Part shown: one piece after another, positions 51,831 to 61,565 of the stretch
Layout of the letters: the number at the start of each line of letters is the position of its first letter
Numbering within the stretch: the stretch's first letter is position 1
Origin: Maritimibacter sp.
GTDB taxonomy: Bacteria; Pseudomonadota; Alphaproteobacteria; Rhodobacterales; Rhodobacteraceae
Length of the DNA stretch: 64,000 nt
Reading direction: 5' to 3'
Assembly (NCBI GenBank): GCA_011389895.1
Contig: JAABTN010000012.1
Coordinates: 24,656-88,655, forward strand
Notes under the pieces: model-generated
Told to the model about the DNA's origin: nothing
Database searches by the model: none
Seen by the model: only the letters and a program-made list of their open reading frames with translations
Position numbers and translations under genes: made by a program

Positions 51831-52352
51831 ATGACAACCAAGCCGATCCTTCTTCACCCCGACCCGCGCCTGAAAAAGGTCTGCGATCCCGTGCAGGATG
51901 TCACCGACGAACTGCGCAAGCTGGCCGACGACATGCTTGAGACAATGTATGACGCGCCGGGCATCGGGCTCGCCGCGCCGCAGGTCGGCGTCTTGTCACG
52001 GCTGATCGTGATGGACTGCGTGAAGGAAGAGGGGGCGGCCCCCCAGCCGATGGTCTTGTTCAACCCCGAGGTCATCGCCGCATCGGAAGACACCAGCGTT
52101 TACGAGGAAGGTTGTCTTTCGATCCCTGAGCAATTTGCCGATGTCACCCGCCCCAAATGGGTGCAGGTGCGCTGGATGGACCGCGACGGGAACCCGCAGG
52201 AACAGGAGTTTGACGAACTTTGGTCGACCTGCGTGCAGCACGAGATCGACCATCTCAACGGCAAGCTGTTCATCGACTACCTGTCGCCGATGAAACGCCA
52301 GATGATGACCCGGAAGTCGCAAAAGATGAAACGCGAACGGGCGCGGACCTGA
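51831..52352 (+). CDS. def: peptide deformylase
   Basis: A 173-aa metalloenzyme that removes the N-formyl group from new proteins. All three motifs are intact: 'GIGLAAPQVG' (residues 44-53), 'EGCLSIPE' with metal ligand Cys95, and 'HEIDHLNG' with His137, catalytic Glu138 and His141. Met codons at 51822 and 51831 are both possible; no clear ribosome site separates them. A degenerate paralogue follows at once. Confidence 0.95.
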   Translation: MTTKPILLHPDPRLKKVCDPVQDVTDELRKLADDMLETMYDAPGIGLAAPQVGVLSRLIVMDCVKEEGAAPQPMVLFNPEVIAASEDTSVYEEGCLSIPEQFADVTRPKWVQVRWMDRDGNPQEQEFDELWSTCVQHEIDHLNGKLFIDYLSPMKRQMMTRKSQKMKRERART

Positions 52353-52357
52353 TCGGC

Positions 52358-52855
52358 GTGGCACATCGCCCCTTCGTCATGTGGCCCGACAAGCGGCTGC
52401 GCACCCCGGCCGCGCCTGTCACCGAGATCACCGACGAGATAAACGCGATATGGGACGAGATGATCCAAGCGATGGAGGCCATGCCCGGTGTCGGTCTCGC
52501 CGCCGTACAGCTTGGCATCATGCAGCGCCTCGTGGTGGTCGACGCTTCATCCGAACGCGGGCGTGCCCTGCGGATGGCGAACCCGAGCGTGCTTCATGCC
52601 TCGGTGCAGCCGCGCGAGCATGAGGAAGCCTCGCCCAACCTGCCCGGCGCAAGCGCCGTGATCGCCCGCCCCCGCGCCGTCACGGTACGGTTCCTGAACG
52701 CGGAGGGGGACGTGGAAGAAAAGGATTTCGTCGATCTCTGGGCCACCAGTGTGCAGCACCAGATCGACCATCTGAACGGTAAGATGTATTTCGACCACCT
52801 GTCCCGGCTGAAGCGGGACCGGTTGATCGCCAAGGCGCGAAAGGGACGGCGATGA
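52358..52855 (+). CDS. degenerate peptide deformylase paralogue
   Basis: A 165-aa protein that aligns along its length with the preceding deformylase. Motif I is '[10 protein letters not shown]' (44-53), with Gln kept. Motif II, EGCLSIP in active enzymes, is replaced by residues 90-96 EASPNLP, so the metal-binding Cys is Ser92. Motif III is HQIDHLNG, so the catalytic Glu is Gln135; both His remain. It should be inactive as a deformylase and may bind a partner or formyl peptides. The start is GTG 52358, just after the def stop. It overlaps fmt. Confidence 0.87.
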   Translation: MAHRPFVMWPDKRLRTPAAPVTEITDEINAIWDEMIQAMEAMPGVGLAAVQLGIMQRLVVVDASSERGRALRMANPSVLHASVQPREHEEASPNLPGASAVIARPRAVTVRFLNAEGDVEEKDFVDLWATSVQHQIDHLNGKMYFDHLSRLKRDRLIAKARKGRR

Positions 52856-53751
52856 GGGTGGTGTTCATGGGCAGCCCGGCCTTCTCGGTCCCCGCGCTCG
52901 ATGCGCTGATCGCGGCGGGGCACGAGGTGGTTTGTGTTTATTCGCAACCGCCCCGGGCCGCCGGGCGCGGCAAGAAAGACCGCCCCACCCCGGTGCAGGC
53001 ACGGGCCGAGGCGCTGGGCCTCGGGGTGCGCCATCCCGCCAGCCTGAAGGGGCCCGAGGAACAGACGGCTTTCGCCGCCCTAAAGGCAGAGGTCGCCGTT
53101 GTCGTGGCCTATGGTCTGATCCTGCCGCAAGCGGTTCTGGATGCGCCGGTGCACGGGTGCCTTAACATTCACGCCTCGCTTCTGCCACGCTGGCGGGGCG
53201 CTGCGCCGATCCACCGTGCCATCATGGCGGGGGATACGACGACCGGGGTGTGCATCATGCAGATGGAGGCGGGGCTGGACACCGGCCCGGTACTCTTGCG
53301 ACGCGAGACCGGGATCGGGGTGGAAGAAACCACCGGCGAATTGCATGACCGGCTGTCGGAAATCGGGGCCCGGGCGATCGTGGAGGCCCTCGCGCGGCTC
53401 GACACCCTGTCGCCCACCCCGCAACCCGAGGCTGGCGTGACCTATGCCGAGAAGATCGACAAGGCCGGGGCCCGCGTCGACTGGACCCGGCCAGCCTCCG
53501 CGGTCAGTGCCCATATCCGTGGCCTTTCGCCCGTGCCCGGCGCATGGTGCGAGATGGCAGGGGAACGCATTCGCCTGCTTGGCGCACGGGTCGTGGACGG
53601 GGCGGGTGAACCGGGTCAGGCCCTTGCCCCGCTGGTGATCGCCTGCGGTGAGCGCGCGGTGTCTATCACCCGCGCCCAGCGCCCCGGTAAACGCGCCATG
53701 GACGCCGAAGAGTTCCTGCGGGGGTTCGAGATGCCGGATCGCGTCGACTGA
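52852..53751 (+). CDS. fmt: methionyl-tRNA formyltransferase
   Basis: A 299-aa enzyme that formylates initiator Met-tRNA. '[21 protein letters not shown]' holds Asn105 and His107, and '[18 protein letters not shown]' holds Asp143, the catalytic triad. The C-terminal domain is complete. The ATG overlaps the stop of the deformylase paralogue (ATGA), tying formylation and deformylation in one transcript. Confidence 0.96.
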   Translation: MRVVFMGSPAFSVPALDALIAAGHEVVCVYSQPPRAAGRGKKDRPTPVQARAEALGLGVRHPASLKGPEEQTAFAALKAEVAVVVAYGLILPQAVLDAPVHGCLNIHASLLPRWRGAAPIHRAIMAGDTTTGVCIMQMEAGLDTGPVLLRRETGIGVEETTGELHDRLSEIGARAIVEALARLDTLSPTPQPEAGVTYAEKIDKAGARVDWTRPASAVSAHIRGLSPVPGAWCEMAGERIRLLGARVVDGAGEPGQALAPLVIACGERAVSITRAQRPGKRAMDAEEFLRGFEMPDRVD

Positions 53752-53778
53752 TCCGAAAGGCATGCTTGGACAGAGAGA

Positions 53779-53825
53779 GCGGGGGCTCTGCCCCCGCACC
53801 CCCGAGGTATTTGTGAAACGATGAA
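53779..53825. repeat. intergenic repeat element, copy B
   Basis: A GC hairpin GCGGGGGC-TCT-GCCCCCGC (53779-53797) followed by CCCCCGAGGTATTT (53799-53812) and 'gaaacgatgaa'. The core and the tail match the element at 26454-26480 (copy A) with few changes. It lies between convergent fmt and the adenosyltransferase gene, where it could also act as a terminator. Confidence 0.65.
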
Positions 53826-53846
53826 GGGGTAAGAAGCGTCCGCCGG

Positions 53847-54419
53847 TCAGCGGTTCGCGCCGGGCACCCAGAGCACGTCCGACGCGCCGTTTTCATTGGC
53901 GACCCGTGCCGCAACAAAGCACCAATCGGACAGCCGGTTGAGGTATTTCACCGCCGCCGGGTTCACACCCTCCCGGCCCGAAAGCTCGACCGCCAGCCGT
54001 TCGGCGCGCCGCGACACCGTGCGCACGATGTGCAGATGCGCGGCGAGCGCCGATCCGCCCGGCAGGACGAAAGAGCGCAGCGGTTCCAGCGCCTTGTTCA
54101 TCGCGTCGATCTCGGATTCCAGCCGCGCGACCTGCGCGTCGGTCATGCGCAGGGGCGGATACTCGGCCTCGGCGTCGCGGTCCATATCGGGCCGGCAGAG
54201 GTCCGCACCCAGATCGAACAGGTCGTTCTGGATGCGCGCAAGGCCCGCGTCCATGTCGCCCTCCGCGTGCAGGCGGGCCACGCCGATGGTCGCGTTGGTT
54301 TCATCCACCGTGCCGTAGGCTTCGACCCGCGCGTCATGTTTTGCCACCCGCGTGCCATTGCCCAGCGCCGTTTCGCCGCCGTCGCCGGTGCGTGTGTAGA
54401 TCTTGTTCAGAACGACCAT
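53847..54419 (-). CDS. pduO: PduO-type cob(I)alamin adenosyltransferase
   Basis: A 190-aa protein with 'IYTRTGDGGETALGNGTRV' and 'VEAYGTVDETNATIGVAR' at the start and 'NRLSDWCFVAARVAN' near the end, the ATP and corrinoid binding landmarks of PduO (MMAB) enzymes. It attaches the adenosyl group to make adenosylcobalamin, the use of the corrin made by the operon at 43.7-50.1 kb. It follows the HIG1 gene with one base between. Confidence 0.93.
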   Translation of the reverse strand: MVVLNKIYTRTGDGGETALGNGTRVAKHDARVEAYGTVDETNATIGVARLHAEGDMDAGLARIQNDLFDLGADLCRPDMDRDAEAEYPPLRMTDAQVARLESEIDAMNKALEPLRSFVLPGGSALAAHLHIVRTVSRRAERLAVELSGREGVNPAAVKYLNRLSDWCFVAARVANENGASDVLWVPGANR

Positions 54420-54420
54420 C

Positions 54421-54624
54421 TCAGCCTCCCTGTCGGATCCAGACGAAGAGCAGGATCAGCGCGATTGCCACCGCTTGCGCGTAGATCCGGTATCGCATGA
54501 TCCGGTTTGCATGTTTCTTGTTGAAATCACCGCCCTTGGCAAAGCCCCCGATCCCGGTGAGCAGGATAATGGCCACCACGGCCACGGCGACCAGCACGAC
54601 GATGAGCAGCGGATCCTGGAACAT
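54421..54624 (-). CDS. HIG1-domain twin membrane protein
   Basis: A 67-aa protein with two membrane segments (about residues 6-24 and 46-63) joined by 'GFAKGGDFNKKHANRIMRYR', the HIG1-type hairpin seen in bacterial and mitochondrial respiratory supercomplex factors. The role in this organism is unknown. It starts the two-gene unit with the PduO gene. Confidence 0.82.
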   Translation of the reverse strand: MFQDPLLIVVLVAVAVVAIILLTGIGGFAKGGDFNKKHANRIMRYRIYAQAVAIALILLFVWIRQGG

Positions 54625-54687
54625 GTTTGAGCCTTTCCTTTGGCGGATGTCTACAATACGCGCCGGGTGGTTGCGAGGACCAAACTG

Positions 54688-55521
54688 TCACGCTTTTGCC
54701 AAGAGCCAATCCGCCACGCGGGTCGGCAAAAGCTTTCGGCCCCAATAGGACAGGTGGGTGGGCAGGGTGACGCGGTAGCGCGGTTTCGGTCGGCGGGCTT
54801 CCAGCGCGTGGACGAGCTTTCCGGTCACTGCCGACGCGGGAAGTTCGAACGGATCGCGCGCGTCGATGTCCCGGTTCAGGCGTGGCAGGACGCGGGCTTC
54901 GTAGTCTGCGCGCCGGGCGGAGTTCTCCCAGTCGACCCAACGGTCGAAATGCAGTTTCGAGTTGGCCCGGAATTTCGTTGTGATCGGCCCGGGTTCGATC
55001 AGCACCGCTTCGATGCCGTCTCCCGCAAGCTCGAGCCGCAGGGTGTCGGTGTAGCCTTCGAGCGCGTATTTGGTTGCAGAATAGGCCGAGCGGAACCGGA
55101 TCGCGGAGAACCCGAGGGCCGAGGAACAGGTGATGATCCGTCCGCTGCCCTGCGCGCGCATCACCGGGATCACGCGGCGCACGAGCTCGTGAACACCGAA
55201 GAAATTGGTCTCGAAAATCTCGCGCAAGGCTTCGGTGGGCAGGTCTTCGGCAAGGACGGGGATGCCGTAGCCCGCATTGGCGAAGATCGCGTCCAGCGTG
55301 CCGCCCGTCCGGCCCAGCGCCTCGTCAAGAGCGGTTGCGATCCCCGCGCTGTCAGTGTGGTCGAGCACGAAGCTCTCAAGCCCTTCGTCGCGGAGCCGGG
55401 CGCAATCCGCCTCATTCCGGCAGGTCGCGAACACCCGCCAGCCCCGCGCGCTGAGCGTTACGGCGGCGTCATGGCCGATCCCGCTTGAACACCCGGTGAT
55501 CAGGATGGATTTCCGGCTCAT
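54688..55521 (-). CDS. short-chain dehydrogenase/reductase (SDR)
   Basis: A 277-aa classical SDR: the cofactor motif 'LITGCSSGIGHDAAV' near the start, 'FANAGYG', and the catalytic Ser-Tyr-Lys as 'SSALGF' and 'YSATKYALEGYTDTL'. The substrate cannot be read. The gene stands alone on - between the HIG1 gene and the SH3 gene. Confidence 0.9.
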   Translation of the reverse strand: MSRKSILITGCSSGIGHDAAVTLSARGWRVFATCRNEADCARLRDEGLESFVLDHTDSAGIATALDEALGRTGGTLDAIFANAGYGIPVLAEDLPTEALREIFETNFFGVHELVRRVIPVMRAQGSGRIITCSSALGFSAIRFRSAYSATKYALEGYTDTLRLELAGDGIEAVLIEPGPITTKFRANSKLHFDRWVDWENSARRADYEARVLPRLNRDIDARDPFELPASAVTGKLVHALEARRPKPRYRVTLPTHLSYWGRKLLPTRVADWLLAKA

Positions 55522-55685
55522 GCCTTGCCCCTTTCGTGCCCAACGTCAGGGCCCCGCGCGTGCATGCGGATACCTACGCCAAGGCAGGGATAGCGCATGT
55601 TCGGGGCGCGAAAAACCGGTCTTTCCGGATTTGTCCCTCGTGGGACGGCGCGCGCGCGGTTGGCCACAGGTCCGTGGGCGCGGGT

Positions 55686-56264
55686 TCAGGGGGCCTCGTC
55701 GGCGAGGAACCGACCGGCCATGAAGCCGCGTTCGCCGGTCTCCACGATGCGCACCTCGCGCCAGCCATCAGAGGCGTCGCCCAGATCTTCGACCTTCGAG
55801 CCGTATCCCAGCGCATTGATCACGCCGAAAGCGGTCGATGGGCCGCCGCGCACGTTCACCCGGCTTCCCGTCACGTAGAGAATGGGCGTAGGCTCCGGCG
55901 TCGGGGTCGCCTCGGGCGTGGATGTTTCGACCGCGGGCTTTTGCGCTGCGGCGAGGGTCGAGGCCGATGTTGAAGTCGGGCTGGGTGTCGGCGTTTCGCG
56001 GATGCGGGTGGCGGTGTCCGGGCTGGCGTCCGAGCGCAGGGCGACCGTGATGCTGTCGTTCATCTCGGTCTTACCCGTGTCACTTTGGGTCATGGTGTCA
56101 GGGACACTCTCGGTCCCACCGTTCAGCACCCGGTCTGACACGTCGGCGAACAGGGCTTCTTCGCGCCCGATGCGGTGATCTTCAAGACCATCGTCGCGCC
56201 CGAACCATGCCAAGGCGGCACCCACCCCGATCACGGTCAGCACAGACAGACGAACGACACCCAC
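55686..56264 (-). CDS. membrane-anchored SH3-domain protein
   Basis: A 192-aa protein. An N-terminal membrane segment (about residues 3-20) is followed by an acidic and Thr/Pro-rich linker (about 85-130, with repeats such as 'TPEATPTPEPTP') and a C-terminal bacterial SH3b domain ('YVTGSRVNVRGGPSTAFGVI', 'GWREVRIVETGERGFMAGRFL'). SH3b domains of this kind often bind cell-wall peptides. It is divergent from parC. Confidence 0.82.
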   Translation of the reverse strand: MGVVRLSVLTVIGVGAALAWFGRDDGLEDHRIGREEALFADVSDRVLNGGTESVPDTMTQSDTGKTEMNDSITVALRSDASPDTATRIRETPTPSPTSTSASTLAAAQKPAVETSTPEATPTPEPTPILYVTGSRVNVRGGPSTAFGVINALGYGSKVEDLGDASDGWREVRIVETGERGFMAGRFLADEAP

Positions 56265-56424
56265 GAGATCTTCCTCTTCACATCGACCCGAAGCCTAGCC
56301 CGCCGGGTGACCCCGAACAATGATTCGCCCATAACGGCCCATTTTCCCGGTCTTTCGGGCCCTGTCGCGTCGCCTGCGGTCGATCCTGCTTTACGCAGAA
56401 TCGCTCCCGGTCTATTTCAGAACC

Positions 56425-58875
56425 ATGAGCGATTTGGTGGACGACCCCGACAAACCGGCCTCGGAAATGGCCGAGCCTTTGCGCCGCGCGATCAGCGAGC
56501 GTTACCTGACCTATGCGCTCTCCACGATCATGAACCGGGCGCTGCCCGATGCGCGTGACGGGTTGAAGCCGGTGCATCGGCGCATTCTTTACGCCATGCG
56601 CGAACTGCGCCTTGCCTCGGGCGGGCGGTTTCGCAAGTCGTCGAAAATCTCGGGCGATGTGATGGGCAATTACCACCCGCACGGGGATGCCGCGATTTAT
56701 GACGCGATGGCGCGTCTGGCGCAGGATTTCAACGTGCGCTACCCGCTGGTGGACGGTCAGGGCAATTTCGGCAACATCGACGGCGACAACCCGGCCGCCT
56801 CGCGTTACACCGAGGCGCGCATGACCATCATCGCCGAGGCGATGCTTGAAGGGCTGGATGAGAACGCGGTCGATTTCCGTGAGAATTACGATGGCACCCT
56901 GCGCGAACCGGTGGTGTTGCCCGCGACTTTCCCCCACCTGCTGGCCAATGGCGCTTCGGGGATCGCGGTCGGGATGGCGACCAACATCCCGCCGCACAAC
57001 ATCGCCGAACTGGTCGATGCCTGCCTGCATCTGATCAAGACGCCCGATGCCCGCGACGATACGCTGCTCAATTACATCCCCGGCCCGGATTTCCCGACCG
57101 GCGGCGTGATCGTGGAGCCGCGCGAAAATATTGCCAATGCCTATCGCACCGGGCGCGGGTCGATCCGCGTTCAGGCGCGGTGGGAGATCGAGGATCTTGG
57201 GCGTGGGCAATGGCAGATCGTCGTCACCGAGATCCCGTTCCAGGTGCCAAAATCCCGGTTGATCGAAAAGATCGCCGAGTTGATCCAGACCAAGAAGATC
57301 CCGGTTCTGGCCGATATCCGCGACGAGAGCGCGGAGGATATCCGCGTGGTTCTGGAACCAAAGAGCAAGAATGTGGACCCCGAGGTTCTCATGGGTCTGA
57401 TGTTCCGCAATTCCGATCTGGAAACCCGGTTCTCGCTCAACATGAACGTCTTGGTCGACGGGCTGACCCCGCGGGTCTGTTCGCTGCGGGACGTGTTGGG
57501 CGCGTTTCTCGATTTCCGGCGTGAGGTGCTGATCCGCCGGTCGCGGCACCGGTTGCAGAAGATCGACCACCGGCTCGAGGTGCTCGAGGGCTTCATCATC
57601 GCCTTCCTCAATCTCGACCGTGTCATCGACATCATCCGCTATGACGATGACCCCAAGGCCGCGTTGATGTACGAGGATTGGTCGCGCCCGCATCAGGAAA
57701 CCATCGTGCGGGCCACGTCCGAGTCCGATTATGTCTCGCCGCTGGCCGGGGTCGATGTGGCCGCACTGGAATTGCGCGAAGACGCCGAAGGGGCGGCGAC
57801 GGATATTCCCGAGGCGCGCGAAAGCGTGACGATCCCGCGCCGTTTCGCCGACCGGTCCGAAAGCCTGTCAGATGTTCAGGCCGATGCCGTTTTGAACATG
57901 CGCCTGCGCTCGCTGCGCCGCCTCGAAGAGCTTGAGCTGATCCGGGAACGCGATGCGCTGATGGAAGAGCGCGCGGGTCTTGAAGACCTGTTGGACAGCG
58001 AAACACTTCAGTGGGAGCGGATCACGACCGAATTGAAAGACGCCAAGAAGAAATTCGGCAAGGATTACGAGGGCGGCGCGCGGCGCACCAGCTTTGCCGA
58101 GGCCACCGATGTGCCCGATGTGCCGATGGAGGCGCTGATCGAACGCGAACCGGTGACCATCGTCTGTTCGCAGATGGGCTGGATCCGCGCCCTGTCCGGC
58201 CACGTCGATCTGACCCGGGACTTCAAGTTCAAGGATGGCGATGGCCCCCGGTTCGCCTTCCACGCTGAAACCACCGATCGCGTGGTTCTGTTTGGCGAGA
58301 ACGGACGCTTCTACACCATCGGGGCATCCAACCTGCCCGGCGGGCGCGGTATGGGCGAACCCGTACGACTGATGGTCGATCTGCCCAACGATGTCGAGAT
58401 CGTGGATATGTTCGTGCATGACCCCGCGCGCCGTCTTATCGTCGCCTCGAAGGAAGGCAACGGGTTCATCGTGCCTGAGAAGGACGTGATCGCCCAGACC
58501 AAGAACGGCAAACAGGTGCTCAACGTCGGTGACGGGGTCGCCAAGGTGGTGCGCAAGGTCACCGGTGACCACGTGGCCGTGGTGTCGGACAACCGAAAGC
58601 TTCTGGTCTTCCCGCTCGATGACCTGCCCGAGATGGGGCGGGGCAAGGGCGTCCGGCTTCAGAAATACAACATGGCGCGCGGGCGGCAGGGCACGCTCGA
58701 TCTTGATGGCGGGTTGTCCGATCTCACCACCTTCACGCTGTCGCTTGGCCTGTCTTGGGCGGCGGGCGGCGACCGCACCCGCACCGAGGTCGATATGTCG
58801 CCCTGGATCGGCAAACGTGCCGGGGTCGGAAAGCTGCCGCCCCATGGCTTTCCCAAATCCAACACCTTCACCTGA
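56425..58875 (+). CDS. parC: DNA topoisomerase IV subunit A
   Basis: An 816-aa protein. The N-terminal '[21 protein letters not shown]' and '[21 protein letters not shown]' lead to the DNA-cleaving Tyr128 in '[14 protein letters not shown]'. The C-terminal half carries a beta-pinwheel domain without the GyrA box, which favours ParC over GyrA. It decatenates sister chromosomes. The gene starts 160 bases from the divergent SH3 gene and is followed at once by DUF898. Confidence 0.94.
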   Translation: MSDLVDDPDKPASEMAEPLRRAISERYLTYALSTIMNRALPDARDGLKPVHRRILYAMRELRLASGGRFRKSSKISGDVMGNYHPHGDAAIYDAMARLAQDFNVRYPLVDGQGNFGNIDGDNPAASRYTEARMTIIAEAMLEGLDENAVDFRENYDGTLREPVVLPATFPHLLANGASGIAVGMATNIPPHNIAELVDACLHLIKTPDARDDTLLNYIPGPDFPTGGVIVEPRENIANAYRTGRGSIRVQARWEIEDLGRGQWQIVVTEIPFQVPKSRLIEKIAELIQTKKIPVLADIRDESAEDIRVVLEPKSKNVDPEVLMGLMFRNSDLETRFSLNMNVLVDGLTPRVCSLRDVLGAFLDFRREVLIRRSRHRLQKIDHRLEVLEGFIIAFLNLDRVIDIIRYDDDPKAALMYEDWSRPHQETIVRATSESDYVSPLAGVDVAALELREDAEGAATDIPEARESVTIPRRFADRSESLSDVQADAVLNMRLRSLRRLEELELIRERDALMEERAGLEDLLDSETLQWERITTELKDAKKKFGKDYEGGARRTSFAEATDVPDVPMEALIEREPVTIVCSQMGWIRALSGHVDLTRDFKFKDGDGPRFAFHAETTDRVVLFGENGRFYTIGASNLPGGRGMGEPVRLMVDLPNDVEIVDMFVHDPARRLIVASKEGNGFIVPEKDVIAQTKNGKQVLNVGDGVAKVVRKVTGDHVAVVSDNRKLLVFPLDDLPEMGRGKGVRLQKYNMARGRQGTLDLDGGLSDLTTFTLSLGLSWAAGGDRTRTEVDMSPWIGKRAGVGKLPPHGFPKSNTFT

Positions 58876-58878
58876 GCC

Positions 58879-60066
58879 ATGGCACTCGCGGACCTGACAA
58901 CCCACTATGCAGGCCGCAAGGCACCGATGTTCCGGCTCGCCCTCGTTACTGGCATCCTGACGGTGGTGACGGCGGGGTTCTACCGGTTCTGGATGAAGAC
59001 CCGGATGCGGCGGTATTACTGGTCTGCGGTGCGCCCCGGTGGTCACCCTTTGGAATACGTCGGGCTTCCGACCGAAAAGCTTTTGGGCTTTCTCACTGCC
59101 GTGGTGTTTCTCGCCTTCTACATCGGGATCGTGAACCTGATCTTGATGTTCTTCTCCTTCTCGCTGTTTCAAGGCAACGCCCCGGCCTATGTGGTTTCGC
59201 TGATCGGGGTTACGCCGCTCATCTTCTTCGCGCAGTATCGGGCGCGCCGCTATGTCATGGCGCGCACCCGGTGGCGCGGCATCCGGTTCGGGCTTGAGCC
59301 GGGGGTGGCCGGCTTTGTCTGGCGCTCCATGCTTCACTGGGGGCTGACGGTGGCGACATTTGGTCTGTATTGGCCGGTGAAAACCTATTGGCTCGAAAAA
59401 TACCGGATCGACCGGACCTTTTACGGTGACAAGCGGATGCATCAGGGCGGGCGGTGGTTCATGCTCTATGGCGCGACAAAGCATATCTTCATCGGGATCG
59501 CCATCATGGGGGCCGTGACGCTTCTGATCTGGTGGCAAGAGGTGCCTTCCATCGCGCCCTTGGGAACGGTCGGCTTCGTATGGATGGTGTTTGGCTTCGC
59601 ATATTACAAGGCGAACGCCTTCAAGCGCCTGATGGAAACCCGCACGCTGGGCGAGACAGGTTTCAAATCCGCCCCGCGCGCGGGCCGTGTGTTCGGCATT
59701 TACGCGGGCGGTTCATCCGCGATTTCCGGCATCTTTCTGGGCGCGCTCATCCTGTTCGGCATTGTCGCGGGCCTGGTGCTTGCCGCGTTCGGGTTCGCGG
59801 TCGAGCAGTGGATCGAGGGCGAAGATCTGCGTGGCATCCCGCCCTTCATCCCGATCCTGTTTGGCATCGCGCTTTATTTTGGCGTCTTCATCTTTTACGG
59901 CGTGTTGAAAGAGGTGTTCATCACCCTGCCCATCGCCCAGCATTTCGCCCAAGTGACCGAGATCACCAATCCCCATGCTCTGAACGAGGTGCGCCAGCGC
60001 GACCGTGACGAGTTTGCCGAGGCCGAAGGCTTTGCCGACGCCCTGCCGCTGGGGGATGCGTTTTGA
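58879..60066 (+). CDS. YjgN-like (DUF898) membrane protein
   Basis: A 395-aa protein with about seven membrane segments. The pattern 'LVTGILTVVTAGFYRFWMKTRMRRYYWSA' in parts, and 'WGLTVATFGLYWPVKTYWLEKYRI', is that of DUF898. No function is known. The stop overlaps a TTG start of the M48 gene (TTGA), so they form a pair after parC. Confidence 0.88.
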   Translation: MALADLTTHYAGRKAPMFRLALVTGILTVVTAGFYRFWMKTRMRRYYWSAVRPGGHPLEYVGLPTEKLLGFLTAVVFLAFYIGIVNLILMFFSFSLFQGNAPAYVVSLIGVTPLIFFAQYRARRYVMARTRWRGIRFGLEPGVAGFVWRSMLHWGLTVATFGLYWPVKTYWLEKYRIDRTFYGDKRMHQGGRWFMLYGATKHIFIGIAIMGAVTLLIWWQEVPSIAPLGTVGFVWMVFGFAYYKANAFKRLMETRTLGETGFKSAPRAGRVFGIYAGGSSAISGIFLGALILFGIVAGLVLAAFGFAVEQWIEGEDLRGIPPFIPILFGIALYFGVFIFYGVLKEVFITLPIAQHFAQVTEITNPHALNEVRQRDRDEFAEAEGFADALPLGDAF

Positions 60067-61565
60067 CCGGCATATCCAACCAAGAGGAGCACGACGGCGC
60101 GGGGCCAGCCGCCGAGGCGGTCTTTGCCGATGGCGTCACGGACCGCAAGGAACGGGTGACGTTGGAGCTATCAGACACCGACCTTGAAATCATCTCGGAG
60201 CGCGGGGTGCGCGTTGCCTGGCCCTTGGCGCAATTGCGCGCGGTGCCGGACGATGACGGGGCAAGGCGTGGTCTCACGGTGCGTGAAGCGGGCGGATCGC
60301 CCGCCCGGCTCATCATCAAGAACCCGCATATCGCCGATCACCTGCGCCGGGTCGCCCCGACGCTTGCCGATGGATATGACGTGGCTGAGGGTGCTTCTGA
60401 GGACGCGGTGTTCGCCGATTTTGCCGATGGCGACGGTGCCAACCTTCACCGCGTCGCGCTGGAGCTGTCGTCGACCCATCTTGAGATTGTCTTTCCCGAT
60501 GGCGCGCGGCGAAAATGGGCGTTGATCGACCTGCGCGCCCTGCGGGATCAGGCGCACTCGGATGGCTTGGTCCTGTCCAATGGTCATGCCGCCATGGCGC
60601 GGCTTTATATCGACAACCCGCATATCGCCGCGCAGATCCGGTCGGTCGGCCCCGATCTCGACCTGCGCGCGCCGATCACGAACTGGGGCCGGATCATAGG
60701 TTGGGCCGGGGGGGCGGTGGCCTCGGTCGCCGCGATCATCTTCCTCCTTGTGCCGATCATGGCTGATCAATTGGCCGCCTATCTGCCGCCCGAAGGCGAG
60801 GCGGCGCTGGGCGATGCGACGTTCGAGCAAATCCGCAATGCGCTGGGCGATTTCGATGCGCCGGTGGCACTGTGCAAGGAGCCCGAGGGGCAGGCGGCTC
60901 TGGACAAGATGGTGGCGCGGCTCAACCCCGACCCCGGTCTCCCCTATCCGATCAAGCTGGCGGTGCTCGACCACGACCTTGTGAACGCCTTCGCGCTTCC
61001 AGGTGGGCACGTGGTGCTGTTTCGCGGGATCATCGAGGCGGCGGAAACCCCCGATGAGATCGCCTCGATCCTCGCCCATGAATTCGGACATGTGGTGAAC
61101 CGCGACCCGACCCGCGATGCGCTGCGCTCGGCTGGCTCGATCGGGGTTCTTGGTCTGTTGTTCGGTGATTTCGCAGGGGGGACGGTGGTACTGATGCTGT
61201 CCAACCAGCTTATCAACGCCAAGTATTCGCAGGCCGCCGAGGTCGGGGCCGATGATTACGCCCATGACCTGATGGAAGGCGCAGACCTCGATCCTGCTGC
61301 GCTTGGATCGATCTTCCAGCGGTTTCACGAGAAATATGGAGATGCCGAAGGCATCATGGCCCATTTTTCCTCGCACCCGCAGATGGAGGCCCGGATCGAG
61401 GCTGCGCGAGAGTCGTCGCAAGGAAAGACCTTCGGCCCACCATCGCTGAATGATGCCGAATGGCAGGCGCTGCGTCGCATCTGTGGCCCGATCGACACGC
61501 CCGAGGATGGCGCGGGCGAAGACCCGGATACCGCCACGGGCGGCGCGCTTGGCGGGCAGAATTAA
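60063..61565 (+). CDS. M48-family metallopeptidase with two N-terminal domain repeats
   Basis: A 500-aa protein. Two similar domains lie at residues 19-100 and 115-198, each with 'LEI(I/V)', 'W.L.(Q/D)LRA' and a 'NPHIA' close. A membrane segment follows (about 211-231), then an M48 protease domain with HEFGH (339-343) and the third ligand Glu in 'YSQAAEVGADDYAHDLM'. The start is TTG 60063, overlapping the DUF898 stop, with GGGGGA upstream. The double N-terminal domain is unusual. The stop overlaps that of the convergent P450 gene. Confidence 0.88.
   Translation: MTGISNQEEHDGAGPAAEAVFADGVTDRKERVTLELSDTDLEIISERGVRVAWPLAQLRAVPDDDGARRGLTVREAGGSPARLIIKNPHIADHLRRVAPTLADGYDVAEGASEDAVFADFADGDGANLHRVALELSSTHLEIVFPDGARRKWALIDLRALRDQAHSDGLVLSNGHAAMARLYIDNPHIAAQIRSVGPDLDLRAPITNWGRIIGWAGGAVASVAAIIFLLVPIMADQLAAYLPPEGEAALGDATFEQIRNALGDFDAPVALCKEPEGQAALDKMVARLNPDPGLPYPIKLAVLDHDLVNAFALPGGHVVLFRGIIEAAETPDEIASILAHEFGHVVNRDPTRDALRSAGSIGVLGLLFGDFAGGTVVLMLSNQLINAKYSQAAEVGADDYAHDLMEGADLDPAALGSIFQRFHEKYGDAEGIMAHFSSHPQMEARIEAARESSQGKTFGPPSLNDAEWQALRRICGPIDTPEDGAGEDPDTATGGALGGQN

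Noticed and set aside
52358..52855. Pseudogene call for the second deformylase
   Set aside because: The frame is intact, overlaps fmt neatly and keeps most of the fold; only active-site residues are changed.
57868..59538. Large open frame (556 codons) on - across parC and DUF898
   Set aside because: It is antisense to two well supported genes and has the composition of a shadow frame.
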